A model generated the notes under the pieces. That model searched no databases. It saw only the letters and a list, made by a program, of their open reading frames with translations, and was not told where the DNA came from. 64,000 nucleotides of DNA, taken from NCBI GenBank assembly GCA_004292515.1, contig RDXB01000041.1:1-64000 (forward strand), given 5' to 3'. The stretch's first letter is position 1. Every line of letters starts with the position of its first letter. Source of the stretch: Oscillatoriales cyanobacterium (GTDB taxonomy: Bacteria; Cyanobacteriota; Cyanobacteriia; CACIAM-69d). A program made the translations under genes and the position numbers. Positions 7,520-17,111 of the stretch are shown here, one piece after another.

Positions 7520-9031
7520 ATGCAACCGCCTGCTCCCTCCGATCGCACGGTTCCTCCATCATTTGCCCCTCAGCTCTTCGGGTCGAACGATCCTATGCTT
7601 GCCACTTCTCCCAACCCGATCGCCCCGATTCCCGTCCCTAGCCCGATGACTGCGTTGAATTTGGAGTCAACGCTCAATGATTTGCGCCTATCCGAGTTTG
7701 CGATGGACTTGTCGCAGCCGGGCATTGAGCTGGCCCAGGCGCTGGAGGCCGATCCGCTGCTGCCAGGGGCCGTGCTGCTCGATCGCGGTCAATTCGTCGG
7801 TTTGTTGTCGCGGCGGCGCTTTTTTCGTCACCTCAGCCGCCAATATGGCCCCGAGCTGTTTTTGCACCGCCCTCTGCGGGTGATGTATCAATACGCCCAT
7901 GGGTCGGTGCTGGTCTTTGAGGGCGACACCTCCGTGATGCAAGCGGGGCGATCGGCTCTGGAGCGATCGCCCGATTTGCTCTATGAGCCGGTGGCCGTGC
8001 GCGTGGCCCCCGATCGCCATTCCCTGCTGGACGTACACCAACTGCTGGTGGCCCAATCGCAAATCCACGAGCTGGCCATGCAGCGGATTCAGGAGCAAAC
8101 CCGCGCCCAGGCGATTCAGTCCGAGAAAATGGCCAGCCTGGGGCGGATGGTGGCGGGTATTTCCCACGAAATCAAAAATCCCGTTAATTTCATTGCGGGC
8201 AACGTCACCTACCTGACGCAATATGCGCGGGACCTGATCGAACTGGCCATGGCCTACGAGGCGATCGTGCCGGAACCACCCCCACCGATTGAACAGTTGC
8301 GATCGACCATGGAGTTTGAGTTTGTGCGCCAGGACTTGCCCAAACTGATTGACAGCATGGCGATCGGGGCGGAAAAGCTGAAAAAAACCGTCGCCGGCCT
8401 GCAAAACTTTTCCCATGTGGGTTCGGAAACCTTCAAACCCGCCGACCTCCATGGCTGCATTGACAGCACGCTGATCGTGTTGAGCAACCGCCTGCGTGAA
8501 GGGGTGGCAGTGGTGCGGGACTATGGCGAACTGCCCGCTGTGCCTTGCCTGTCGGGTCAGCTCAGTCAGGTGTTTATGAACCTGTTGGCCAATGCGATCG
8601 ATGCGCTGCTGGAGGTCTATCACCAACAACCTGTGCGTGAGCGCCATCTCTGGCAACCCACGATCACGATTCAAACCCAGCAACAAGCGACCCTGTCGCC
8701 CGCCCTCAGCGACATCCCCACCCTTCCGATCGAGGCCAATCCATTGGCGATCGAACCCCACAGTTGGGCCGTGGTGGCGATCGCCGACAATGGCCCGGGC
8801 ATTCCCGAAGCGATCCAAACCAAAATCTTCGACACCTTCTTTACCACCAAGCCGATCGGGGAAGGTACCGGCCTGGGTCTGGCAATCACCCACGAAATTG
8901 TGATGCGCCACGGCGGGCGGTTGCGGCTCCAGTCTCCCCGCTGGCCCGAGGGCCACCCCGATCGCCTACAAGATCCGCTGAATCTGCCGGGGACGATCTT
9001 TGAGGTGTGGTTGCCCCTGCCCCAGGACTAG
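7520..9031 (+). CDS. Orphan sensor histidine kinase with CBS-like N-terminal region
   Basis: 503 residues, no transmembrane segment, so a soluble kinase. Residues 45-180 resemble a CBS-type small-molecule module (LPGAVLLDRGQFVGLLSRRRFF). A coiled coil leads to the H-box SLGRMVAGISHEIKNP with the phospho-accepting His216. The N-box is NLLANAIDALLE, G1 is DNGPGIP, and F/G2 is FFTTKPIGEGTGLGL. An insert of about 45 residues between N-box and G1 is longer than usual. No response regulator is adjacent, so the partner is elsewhere. Other starts (Met26, Met43) are possible because the first 45 residues are Pro-rich and unconserved. It is followed at once by a dispersed repeat. Confidence 0.88.
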   Translation: MQPPAPSDRTVPPSFAPQLFGSNDPMLATSPNPIAPIPVPSPMTALNLESTLNDLRLSEFAMDLSQPGIELAQALEADPLLPGAVLLDRGQFVGLLSRRRFFRHLSRQYGPELFLHRPLRVMYQYAHGSVLVFEGDTSVMQAGRSALERSPDLLYEPVAVRVAPDRHSLLDVHQLLVAQSQIHELAMQRIQEQTRAQAIQSEKMASLGRMVAGISHEIKNPVNFIAGNVTYLTQYARDLIELAMAYEAIVPEPPPPIEQLRSTMEFEFVRQDLPKLIDSMAIGAEKLKKTVAGLQNFSHVGSETFKPADLHGCIDSTLIVLSNRLREGVAVVRDYGELPAVPCLSGQLSQVFMNLLANAIDALLEVYHQQPVRERHLWQPTITIQTQQQATLSPALSDIPTLPIEANPLAIEPHSWAVVAIADNGPGIPEAIQTKIFDTFFTTKPIGEGTGLGLAITHEIVMRHGGRLRLQSPRWPEGHPDRLQDPLNLPGTIFEVWLPLPQD

Positions 9032-9170
9032 CAGCATAACCAAGTTAATAAGCTGGCTTTTAGCTAGTAGCTAGCTAGTAGGTTGGGTTGAGGAACGAAA
9101 CCCAACGCCAGCCATTTTTACATTGATCACGTTGGGTTTTGCACAGCTCAACCCAACCTACGGGCTACGA
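9031..9170. repeat. Inverted-repeat element of the TAGGTTGGGTT type, copy 2
   Basis: AGCATAACCA...AATAAGCTGG, then TAGTAGGTTGGGTTGAGG...CTCAACCCAACCTACGG, with inner CGAAACCCAACG. Same layout as 3626-3768. It starts at the stop codon of the kinase. The rest of the gap up to glyS (9171-9382) shows nothing else. Confidence 0.75.
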
Positions 9171-9382
9171 GCTTGATCCAATATTTTAGTTTTGTCAGTT
9201 TAATACAGCGCGATCGATGCTTCGGTGATTGCGGGTCAAGTTGCCAGCCGGGAGCGGGAGCGAGGTGAGGGAAATTGGTGACGATCGGGTGGTGCGAGGC
9301 GTAATGTCACCGCTCGGTCGGATCGACAGGGCCAGTAATCTGCTAGGTTTTTCAAGTCTGTTCATCGAGTTCCAGCGCTCCC

Positions 9383-11539
9383 ATGCCTGCTTTTTTGTTT
9401 GAGGTCGGCACTGAAGAATTGCCCGCAAGTTTTGTGGCTAGTGCGGTGCGTCAATGGCGCGATCGCCTGCCGGCCAGCCTTGTGGAAGCTAACTTGAGCG
9501 CCGGATCGGTGCAAGTGTTTGCCACGCCCCGTCGCCTAGCGGTGTTGATCGAAGGGTTGCCCGATCGCCAGCCCGATCGCACCGAAGAGGTGAAAGGCCC
9601 ACCAGCCGCCGCCGCCTTCAAGGACGGTCAGCCCACCAAGGCCGCCGAAGGATTTGCCCGCAAAAATGGCCTGGACTTGAGCGCCCTGGAACTGCGTGAC
9701 ACCGACAAGGGCGCGTTTGTCTTTGCCCAGGTCTTTACGGCGGGGCGATCGACCCCCGAAATCTTGCAAGAACTGGCTCCCCAATGGGTGCAAGGCCTCG
9801 AAGGCAAGCGGTTTATGCGCTGGAGCGATGGCCAACTGCGCTTTCCCCGCCCGATTCGCAGCTTGATTGCCCTTTGGGATGACCAGGTGCTGCCGATCGC
9901 CCTGACCGTGCGGGCCGCCACCGACGATCGCCCCGCCGAGATCCTGACAGCCGATCGCGTCACCACCGGCCACCGGGTGTTGCATCCTGAACCCGTGGCG
10001 ATCGCCCAAGCCAGTGACTATGTGACGGCCTTGGAAGCGGCTTCCGTGCTGGTCGATCCCGATCGCCGCCAAGCCCTGATCGTGGAGCAAACCCACGCCG
10101 CCGCCGCATCCCTCAGTGCCGTGGCCGAAATCGACCCGGACTTGCTGGCGGAAGTGCGCGATCTGGTGGAATTTCCCACGGCGGTGATCGGTCGTTTCGA
10201 CGAGGAATTTTTGGAGCTGCCCTCGGAGGTGACCAAGACCGTGATGGTGACCCACCAGCGATATTTCCCGGTGCATCAACCCGGCGCGCCCGATCGCCTC
10301 TTGCCCAACTTCATCACGATCAGCAACGGCGACCCTGCCAAAGCGGCCGTAATCGCCGAAGGTAACGGCCGCGTGGTGCGTGCCCGCTTGAGTGATGGTC
10401 AATACTTCTATAAGGCCGACACGGCCAAGCCCCTGGATAGCTACCTGGCCAAGCTGGAAACCGTGACCTTTCAAGACCAACTGGGCAGTATGCGGGCCAA
10501 GGTCGATCGAATCGTCACCATGGCCGATCGGCTCTGCGATCAATTGCAACTCTCAGCGGACGATCGCGACTTGGTGAACTGGGCGGCCCTGCTCTGCAAA
10601 GCCGATCTCGTGACCAACATGGTGTTCGAGTTCCCCGAGCTGCAAGGGATCATGGGCGAAAAATATGCTCGGGCCAGCGGTGAACCGGCAGCCGTGGCCG
10701 TGGCGATCGGGGAGCATTACCTACCCAAGGGGGCCGGCGACGCGCTGCCCAGCTCCCAAACGGGTCGGATCATTGCCCTAGCCGATCGGCTGGATACCCT
10801 GTGCAGTCTGTTTCGGATTGGGTTGTTGCCCAGCGGTTCTTCCGATCCCTTTGCCCTGCGCCGCGCCGCCAACGCCGTGGTCAACATTATTTGGGATGCG
10901 GGCTGGTCTTTGAATCTGGAAGCGCTGATCGAACCCGAATCGATCGAGCGCTGGGCCGACAGCGGCATGGGCACTCAGTTGGCAGACTTCTTTGTGCAGC
11001 GGTTCCGCAACCTGCTCGAAGACGAGCAAGGCATCGACTACGACTTGGCTTTGGCGGTGGTGGGGGAACCGGGCGATCGCGATGCGGCCCTGCGCGCCCT
11101 CTACGACCCGGCGGATTTGTTGCAGCGGGCGCAATTCCTGCAATCCCTGCGGCGATCAGGGCAACTGACGGCCCTCTATGCCACGATTAACCGAGCTGCC
11201 AAGCTGGCTGCCAAGGGCGATTTGAATTTTAGTGATCTCGACCCGGCTGCCAGCGTCAAGCCCGCCCTGTTTGAGCAGCCTTCGGAACAGGCGTTTTACG
11301 ATGCGTTGGTGGCGCTGGTGCCGGTCACCCAAGCTGCGCGCCAATCCCGCGCCTACCAGCCCTTGGCCGATCAACTGGCCCAGGCGGCGGCGGTGGTGGC
11401 CAACTTCTTCGATGGCTCCCAAAGTGTGATGGTGATGGTGGACGATCCGGCGGTGCGGGTGAACCGGCTGAACCTGTTGGGATTGCTGCGGAACCATGCC
11501 CGAGTGCTGGGTGATTTCGGGGCGATCGTCAAGGGTTAG
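9383..11539 (+). CDS. glyS: Glycyl-tRNA synthetase beta subunit
   Basis: 718 residues, the usual length. With the alpha subunit (GlyQ, not in this window) it charges tRNA-Gly in the bacterial alpha2beta2 enzyme; the beta chain carries the tRNA-binding parts. The N-terminus FLFEVGTEELPASFV is diagnostic. Also visible are RFPRPIRSLIALWDDQVLP, VMVTHQRYFPVHQ, the HD-like region LVNWAALLCKADLVTNMVFE, DPFALRRAANAVVNI and a C-terminal anticodon-binding segment ending VMVMVDDPAVRVNRLNLL. The ATG at 9383 matches family starts. A perfect ten-pair hairpin without T tract (11547-11572) follows the stop. Confidence 0.96.
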   Translation: MPAFLFEVGTEELPASFVASAVRQWRDRLPASLVEANLSAGSVQVFATPRRLAVLIEGLPDRQPDRTEEVKGPPAAAAFKDGQPTKAAEGFARKNGLDLSALELRDTDKGAFVFAQVFTAGRSTPEILQELAPQWVQGLEGKRFMRWSDGQLRFPRPIRSLIALWDDQVLPIALTVRAATDDRPAEILTADRVTTGHRVLHPEPVAIAQASDYVTALEAASVLVDPDRRQALIVEQTHAAAASLSAVAEIDPDLLAEVRDLVEFPTAVIGRFDEEFLELPSEVTKTVMVTHQRYFPVHQPGAPDRLLPNFITISNGDPAKAAVIAEGNGRVVRARLSDGQYFYKADTAKPLDSYLAKLETVTFQDQLGSMRAKVDRIVTMADRLCDQLQLSADDRDLVNWAALLCKADLVTNMVFEFPELQGIMGEKYARASGEPAAVAVAIGEHYLPKGAGDALPSSQTGRIIALADRLDTLCSLFRIGLLPSGSSDPFALRRAANAVVNIIWDAGWSLNLEALIEPESIERWADSGMGTQLADFFVQRFRNLLEDEQGIDYDLALAVVGEPGDRDAALRALYDPADLLQRAQFLQSLRRSGQLTALYATINRAAKLAAKGDLNFSDLDPAASVKPALFEQPSEQAFYDALVALVPVTQAARQSRAYQPLADQLAQAAAVVANFFDGSQSVMVMVDDPAVRVNRLNLLGLLRNHARVLGDFGAIVKG

Positions 11540-11546
11540 GGGCAGC

Positions 11547-11572
11547 GATCGGGCGATTGATCTCGCCCGATC
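11547..11572 (+). terminator. Hairpin behind glyS
   Basis: GATCGGGCGA, loop TTGATC, TCGCCCGATC: ten perfect pairs seven bases past the glyS stop. No T tract follows, so it may protect the 3' end or be an incidental pair of HIP1-like sites. Confidence 0.35.
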
Positions 11573-11606
11573 AACGCGGTAAAAATCGATCAATTCCTGT
11601 CGGGTT

Positions 11607-11703
11607 GCATGGCGATGCGCCTTCCGATACGCAAGATCTTCGAGGGTCACTTCATGACAACCAATCAATCCTGACGGAGGGCGTACCGCTGTACGCCCCT
11701 ACG
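11607..11703 (+). repeat. GCGTACCGCTGTACGCCCCTACG element, left copy (inverted relative to 15022)
   Basis: GCATGGCGATGCGC...GAGGGTC...CGGAGGGCGTACCGCTGTACGCCCC. Read backwards, the element at 15022-15107 has the same order of blocks. The two copies therefore flank the Roco gene as inverted repeats of about 90 bp. A further inverted pair (GGTGCAGGGGAG / CTCCCCTGCACC, about 11715-11778) lies between this copy and the Roco start. Confidence 0.75.
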
Positions 11704-11809
11704 CGATCGATTGCGGTGCAGGGGAGGCAAGGGGGCGATCGTCGTTGCGCGCCGAGGGTTCTCCCCTGCACCCTACAATGGGAAAGACACAACGGTGAGA
11801 GACCAACCC

Positions 11810-14800
11810 ATGAGCCTCGAAGTCGCCCAACAACGAATTGCTGCTGCCTTGGCTGAGGGTGTAACCTCTTTGGATTTGAGCGAGCTGGGTCTCACCGAGT
11901 TGCCCGCCGAATTCTTTTCACTAACTAATCTGCAAACACTCTATCTCGATGGCAACCAACTAACGAGCATTCCCGAGTCGATCACCCAATTACAAAACCT
12001 GCATTCACTCTATCTCAACAGCAACCAACTAACGAGCATTCCTGAGTCGATTACCCAACTACAAAACCTGCAAACACTCAGTCTCGGCAACAACCAACTA
12101 ACGAGCATTCCCAAGTCGATCACCCAATTACAAAACCTATATTCACTCCATATTAAAAAAAATCAATTAAAAAATCTTCCTGAGTTATGCGATGGACTCA
12201 CATTACTTGATGCTTCCAATAACCTATTTACAGTTTTTCCTGATTCCATTACTTGTTTACATGGATTGGGAATGCTTCTTTTGCATAACAACAGCATTGA
12301 GGCTATACCTGCTTCAATTGTCCATCTGAGTAAAATGCTTTTTCTTTCAGTTGCCAATAATAAAATCAGAAAAATTCCTGATGAAGTATCTCGCATAAAA
12401 AATCTCAGAGTGCTTGTTCTTGGCGGCAATAAATTAGTAGAAATTCCTGAATCCTTCGCCGGTCTGAAGAATTTAAGATCGCTAGATCTTATTCAAAATC
12501 AAATAACAACTATTCCTGACTGGATTGATCAATTAACCAAATTGAAGGAAGAGCCAGAAAGCTGGGATCTAAAATGTCCAAGTCTTGATTTACGAGGCAA
12601 TCAGATTCGAGAGATTCCGTTAACATTAGTCCCTTTTTTGAAAGACGTTTATAACGTTGCCATTGATCAGAATCCCTACTCTGCCTATCCGCCCGAAATT
12701 GTTGAGCAGGGACAAGAAGCGCTATTTGACTATCTCGAAGAACGAATCGAAGGCTATGAACAAAAATGGGTCTCCAAGCTGTTAGTTGTAGGGCAAGGCG
12801 GCGCAGGCAAAACGGGCTTGTTAAATGCCCTGCGTGGCCAAGAGTTTGTGCCCACCGACACCACCCACGGCATGCAAATCGCCCCCTTGGAATTGCCCCA
12901 CCCCACCCGGGCCGACGTGACCATGACCCTCAGTGCTTGGGACTTTGGCGGCCAGGAAATTTATCACGCCACCCACCAATTTTTCATGAGCGAGCGATCG
13001 CTCTTTATCGTCGTCTGGAACGCCCGAGCCGGCCATGAAGAAGGCAAACTCGACTATTGGCTGAACACGATCACCACCCTCGCCCCCAGCGCCCCGATCG
13101 TCCTCGTCGCCAGCCACATTGATCAACATGTCGCCGCCTTTCCCGATCGCGCCTTCCGGGAAAAATACCCCCAAATCAAGGCGATCGCCAACGTCAGCAA
13201 CCGCACCAACGAAGGCATCGCCGAACTACGCACCACCCTCGCCCAGCTCGCCGCCGACCTGCCCCTGATGGGCGAAATTTGGCCCGCCACTTGGTTGCGC
13301 GCCGCCGACAGCCTGGCCGCACTGCCCGACCCCTACATCGGCCCCAAAGCGTTCTATCGCCACCTGGCCGCCGCCGGAGTCGCCGAAGCCAGCCGCCCCG
13401 TGTTGGCCCGCTGGCTGCACGAACTGGGGCAAATTTTGTTCTTCCAAGACCGGCCCGCCAGCGCCGAACTGGACTTAAGTGACCTGGTGATTTTGCAACC
13501 CGACTGGGCCAGCCAAACCATCAGCCGCGTGATTGACGATCGAGAAGTCGAAGAAAAACGCGGCATCTTCACCCACTGCTGCATGGAGCGGTTGTGGTGC
13601 GACCTCGATCGCCACGTGTGCGACCACCTGTTGCGGCTGATGGAACGGTTCGACCTGTCCTATCGCCTGACCGCCGACCCCAACAACGACCTGTCCTTGG
13701 TGGTGGAGCGCGTCCCCCACAACCCGCCGCCCTACGAAACCGAGTGGGACGCGCTAGCCCAAGGGCCGCAAGTGGCCCTGCGCTATGCCCTCAACTTTGT
13801 GCCGCCGGGCATTCCGACTTGGTTCATTGCCCGCCAATCGCGGTTCAGCATCGATCGCCACTGGCGCTACGGGGCCCTGTTTGCCTACGACGATGGCGGC
13901 GTGCGTCACTTGGCCCTGTTGGATTTGCCCCTCGGCGAGCGATCGCTGCGGCTGACCGTGCGCGGCCCCCATCCCCAGAATTTTTGCACCCTGCTGCACG
14001 ATGGCATTACGCAACTGTTGGCGGAGCGGTTTCCAGGCTTGCAGGTCACGCCCAAGGTGCTTTGTCCGGGCCACAATGACCAGCCCTGCACCCACGAATT
14101 CGACTATCAGCAGTTGCAAACCCGCAAAAAATCGCTGATCGAATGCCCGATTTCCGAAGAAGATTTGGACGTCAATCAATTGCTTTATGGAATCGATCGC
14201 CGCACCGAACCGCAGGTATTGCAACGGATTGAATCGCTCACCGAAACGGTGCTGAAAAACCAAGCCGAAACGCGATCAGAACTGCAATCCTTGTGTGAGC
14301 AAACCAGTCGGGAATTCACCAAACAGTTCGCCGCCGACCAAAGCAAAGTCGATCGCTCTTGCCCCACCATTTTCACCATTCAGCCCCTAGCCGGAGGCAG
14401 CCGCTTTAGCAGTTTGAAACAGGCAGTTTTGGGCCAAAAACTGGAATTGCAACTCTACTGCGAACATCCCGCCTGTTGCCATCCCGTCGAACAGTGCCGC
14501 TACGAACTCACCGATCCAGCCCGCTGGCTCAAGAGCTTTGGCCCCCACCTCAACACCTTGGTGAAGCTGCTGAAGGTGGTGGCTCCCCTGGCTGGCCCCA
14601 CCGCTGGGCTAACCACGGCGATCGACAACGAACGCTGGAAAGCCGGTCTGGAATTCACCAAAGAGCTGGCCGGGCAGTTGCCGCACCTGTCGATCGCCGA
14701 TCTTGACCCTGACTTGACCGAGGGCGATCGCGCCAAGTTCGATCGCTTTGTGGAGGAACCGATCGCCACCCCCGATCGCCAACTCTGGGCCCTGCGCCAA

Positions 14801-15001
14801 TTCCTGAAAGACCAAGAACCCGACTTCGAGCGATCGGGCCTAGGCAAAGGGGAACTGCAACTAGTTCGCACCCCGGAATATCACTACCTGTGGCTTTGTC
14901 CCGAACACCGCAAACCCTACCAGGGCCGCGAAATCTATCCCCACGCAACCTTTAACCCCTTTTCATTGGATGAAGACAGCGAACGGGCGATCGGTCTGTA
15001 G
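11810..15001 (+). CDS. Roco family protein (LRR-Roc GTPase-COR)
   Basis: 1063 residues from the ATG at 11810 (GGTGAG upstream; a longer frame from 11711 reads through repeat sequence). Residues about 15-300 are leucine-rich repeats of 23 residues (LxxLxLxxNQLTSIPESITQ). The Roc GTPase follows: P-loop GQGGAGKT at about 328, DFGGQE at about 377, and a G4-like SHID near 434. A COR domain covers about 480-760. The C-terminal region has clustered Cys/His (CPGHNDQPCTH; CEHPACCHPVEQC) and a coiled coil. Cyanobacterial Roco proteins are cytoplasmic signalling scaffolds; the target is unknown. Bases about 12140-12780 are clearly AT-richer than the rest and lack HIP1 sites, suggesting the LRR block was exchanged. 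Confidence 0.92.
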   Translation: MSLEVAQQRIAAALAEGVTSLDLSELGLTELPAEFFSLTNLQTLYLDGNQLTSIPESITQLQNLHSLYLNSNQLTSIPESITQLQNLQTLSLGNNQLTSIPKSITQLQNLYSLHIKKNQLKNLPELCDGLTLLDASNNLFTVFPDSITCLHGLGMLLLHNNSIEAIPASIVHLSKMLFLSVANNKIRKIPDEVSRIKNLRVLVLGGNKLVEIPESFAGLKNLRSLDLIQNQITTIPDWIDQLTKLKEEPESWDLKCPSLDLRGNQIREIPLTLVPFLKDVYNVAIDQNPYSAYPPEIVEQGQEALFDYLEERIEGYEQKWVSKLLVVGQGGAGKTGLLNALRGQEFVPTDTTHGMQIAPLELPHPTRADVTMTLSAWDFGGQEIYHATHQFFMSERSLFIVVWNARAGHEEGKLDYWLNTITTLAPSAPIVLVASHIDQHVAAFPDRAFREKYPQIKAIANVSNRTNEGIAELRTTLAQLAADLPLMGEIWPATWLRAADSLAALPDPYIGPKAFYRHLAAAGVAEASRPVLARWLHELGQILFFQDRPASAELDLSDLVILQPDWASQTISRVIDDREVEEKRGIFTHCCMERLWCDLDRHVCDHLLRLMERFDLSYRLTADPNNDLSLVVERVPHNPPPYETEWDALAQGPQVALRYALNFVPPGIPTWFIARQSRFSIDRHWRYGALFAYDDGGVRHLALLDLPLGERSLRLTVRGPHPQNFCTLLHDGITQLLAERFPGLQVTPKVLCPGHNDQPCTHEFDYQQLQTRKKSLIECPISEEDLDVNQLLYGIDRRTEPQVLQRIESLTETVLKNQAETRSELQSLCEQTSREFTKQFAADQSKVDRSCPTIFTIQPLAGGSRFSSLKQAVLGQKLELQLYCEHPACCHPVEQCRYELTDPARWLKSFGPHLNTLVKLLKVVAPLAGPTAGLTTAIDNERWKAGLEFTKELAGQLPHLSIADLDPDLTEGDRAKFDRFVEEPIATPDRQLWALRQFLKDQEPDFERSGLGKGELQLVRTPEYHYLWLCPEHRKPYQGREIYPHATFNPFSLDEDSERAIGL
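11928..12146 (+). repeat. Near-identical 69-bp tandem units in the LRR region
   Basis: Three consecutive 69-bp units, each encoding one 23-residue LRR, are almost identical in DNA (CAACCAACTAACGAGCATTCC recurs at 11953, 12022 and 12091). Such identity invites unequal recombination and copy-number change. Confidence 0.85.
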
Positions 15002-15021
15002 CAATTGGCAGGGCGATCGTT

Positions 15022-15107
15022 CGTAGGGGCGTACCGCTGTACGCCCTCCGCCAGGGTCTCAGGGAGATCTCGCTTATCGGAGGGCGCATGGCGATGCGCC
15101 CCTACGG
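15022..15107 (-). repeat. GTAGGGGCGTACCGCTGTACGCCC element, right copy
   Basis: CGTAGGGGCGTACCGCTGTACG...AGATCTCGCTTATCGGAGGG, then CGCATGGCGATGCGCCCCTACGG. Each end is itself an inverted repeat. The right end contains the TAG stop codon of queC (15102-15104), and the left end lies 21 bp past the Roco stop, so the element sits between two convergent genes. Confidence 0.75.
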
Positions 15108-15848
15108 ACGGACTTCGTAGGGAACCGGGTCGGTTAAACCCAATTCGGCAAAGGCCGCCAGCCGCAACCGACAGGAATCGCAGCGGCCACAGGAGCGATC
15201 GCCCCCCGCATAGCATGACCAGGTTTCCGCCCAAGGCACCCCCAACCGATTGCCCAGCTCGATGATGTCCGTTTTGCGGAGTTCCACCAAGGGCGCAATG
15301 ATTTCGATCGGCTGGCCCTCCCGGCCCTGGCGCGTACCCAACTGAAACACCGACTGCATCGCCGCCAGATAGTCTGGCCGGCAGTCGGGATAGCCGGAAT
15401 AGTCCAGGGCATTCACACCGATGTAGACCCGTTGCGCGTCGATCGCCTCCGCATAGGCCAGGGCAAAGCTCAAAAAAATCGTGTTGCGCGCGGGTACATA
15501 GGTGATTGGAATCTCCGCCGCCATGCCGTCCAAGGGGCGATCGCTGGGCAACTCGAGCTGATTATCGGTCAGGGCCGAGCCGCCCCATTGGGTCAAGTCA
15601 AACCGCACCACTTGGTGAGCCGCCACACCGGCCGCTTGAGCGATCGCCACAGCCGCTTGCAATTCCCGTCGGTGTCGCTGCTGATAATCAAACGACAAGG
15701 CATAGCAATCGCAGCCATCCGCCTTCGCTTGATAGAGCACGGTGGACGAATCCAGCCCGCCCGACAACAGCACCACCGCTTTGGGTTGGGGCGATCGGGT
15801 CGGGATGGGTTGGGAAGTCGGTTGCTGCGTCATAGGGGTTCGATTCAC
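15102..15848 (-). CDS. queC: 7-cyano-7-deazaguanine synthase QueC
   Basis: QueC turns 7-carboxy-7-deazaguanine into preQ0 with ATP and ammonia, a step toward queuosine in tRNA. 248 residues. The PP-loop ATP-binding motif SGGLDSS is at 29-35, the substrate-region motif YVPARNTIFLS at 117-127, and the zinc-binding cysteines at 212, 220, 223 and 226 (CYAGGDRSCGRCDSC). Normal length; Met6 is an alternative start. No preQ1-type aptamer is evident in the 115-bp gap to the divergent oxidoreductase gene. The stop codon comes from the dispersed repeat at 15022-15107. Confidence 0.95.
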   Translation of the reverse strand: MNRTPMTQQPTSQPIPTRSPQPKAVVLLSGGLDSSTVLYQAKADGCDCYALSFDYQQRHRRELQAAVAIAQAAGVAAHQVVRFDLTQWGGSALTDNQLELPSDRPLDGMAAEIPITYVPARNTIFLSFALAYAEAIDAQRVYIGVNALDYSGYPDCRPDYLAAMQSVFQLGTRQGREGQPIEIIAPLVELRKTDIIELGNRLGVPWAETWSCYAGGDRSCGRCDSCRLRLAAFAELGLTDPVPYEVRP

Positions 15849-15963
15849 GGTGATTGGGGTGCAGTTTTGAACGATCGACCCCTATGGTAGGATGTGGCCG
15901 GCCGACGCTGGCGGCATCCCACTCCTCGCCCCATTGCCCCTTCATTGCTGCTGTTAAACGCGC

Positions 15964-17019
15964 GTGCAATCCCGTAGCGAATCGCTCGATGCTCAAATCC
16001 GGCCCGCCCTCGCGCGGCCGAGTCACCATCCCATCCGCATAGGCGCGATCGGGGTGGGCAACATGGGACAACACCACGCTCGCATCCTCAGCCTGCTGAA
16101 AGATGCGGAACTGGTCGGAATTTCAGACGTGAATGTGGAGCGGGGGCTGGAACTGGCCAGCAAACACCGCGTCCGGTTTTTTGAAGATTACAAGGACATG
16201 CTGCCGCTGGTGGATGCGGTTTGCATCGCGGTTCCCACCAAACTGCACTACACCGTGGGCATGGACTGCTTGCGGGCCGGCGTGCACGTGCTGATGGAAA
16301 AGCCGATCGCCGCCAGCATTGTCGAAGCCGAAGCCCTGGTGAACGCCGCCGCCGAGCAGCAATGTATCTTGCTAGTTGGGCATATTGAGCGCTTCAATCC
16401 CACATTCCAAGAATGCTTTAACGTCCTGAAAACGGAGCGGGTGTTGGCGCTGGAAGCCCATCGGATGAGTCCCCATGCCGATCGCGCCAATGACGTGTCG
16501 GTGGTGTTGGACTTGATGATCCATGACATCGACTTGATTTTGGAAATTGCCAACTCATCGGTGGTGCGCCTGGCCGCCAGTGGCAGCCGCGCCGCTTCGG
16601 GCCAGTTGGACTACGTGACGGCGACCCTGGGCTTTGCCAACGGGATTGTGGCCACCCTGACGGCCAGCAAAGTGACGCACCGCAAAATTCGCCGGATTGC
16701 TGCCCACTGCCAAGATTCCCTGGTGGAAGCGGATTTCCTGGCTCGGCAAATTCTGGTACATCGCAAAACCTCCAGCTACCCCACGGGGGCACGGGCGGCC
16801 AACAGTTGCTATCGACTGGATGGCTCGATCGAATCGGTGGCGATCGGCAACACGGAGCCGCTGCACGCCGAGTTGGAGCATTTTGTGAACTGTGTGCGGG
16901 GCGAGCTGCCGCCCTCGATCGGGGGAGAACAGGCGCTCAAGGCCCTGAAAATTGCCAGTGCGATCGAACGCATGGCCCTGGATGGCGACCCATCTCCCCA
17001 GGATGATTCCTGGAGCTAG
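15964..17019 (+). CDS. Gfo/Idh/MocA family NAD(P)-dependent oxidoreductase
   Basis: 351 residues from a GTG. The Rossmann nucleotide-binding motif IGAIGVGNMGQHHAR is at 26-40, and the conserved EKP of the catalytic region at 112-114 (VLMEKPIA). VGHIERFNP and HDIDLIL in the C-terminal substrate domain are typical of the sugar-dehydrogenase branch of the family. The substrate cannot be read from sequence; a nucleotide-sugar or inositol-like compound is likely. No clear operon partner. It is followed by a strong terminator. An AUG start is absent in this frame near the N-terminus, and residues 1-23 look unstructured. Confidence 0.88.
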   Translation: MQSRSESLDAQIRPALARPSHHPIRIGAIGVGNMGQHHARILSLLKDAELVGISDVNVERGLELASKHRVRFFEDYKDMLPLVDAVCIAVPTKLHYTVGMDCLRAGVHVLMEKPIAASIVEAEALVNAAAEQQCILLVGHIERFNPTFQECFNVLKTERVLALEAHRMSPHADRANDVSVVLDLMIHDIDLILEIANSSVVRLAASGSRAASGQLDYVTATLGFANGIVATLTASKVTHRKIRRIAAHCQDSLVEADFLARQILVHRKTSSYPTGARAANSCYRLDGSIESVAIGNTEPLHAELEHFVNCVRGELPPSIGGEQALKALKIASAIERMALDGDPSPQDDSWS

Positions 17020-17111
17020 GGCGATCGCCTCGGTTGCAACGAGCTGGGGGCAACTGAGGATCACAGAGGGTTAATCAACAGTCACAATCAACATCCGCCA
17101 GCACCGAACAA

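Noticed and set aside
7688-8956. 422-codon frame opposite the kinase at 7520
   Set aside because: Shadow of the true gene; no recognisable domain, and composition dominated by His, Gln, Gly and Arg.
9536-10549. 337-codon frame opposite glyS
   Set aside because: Antisense shadow of a well-conserved synthetase gene.
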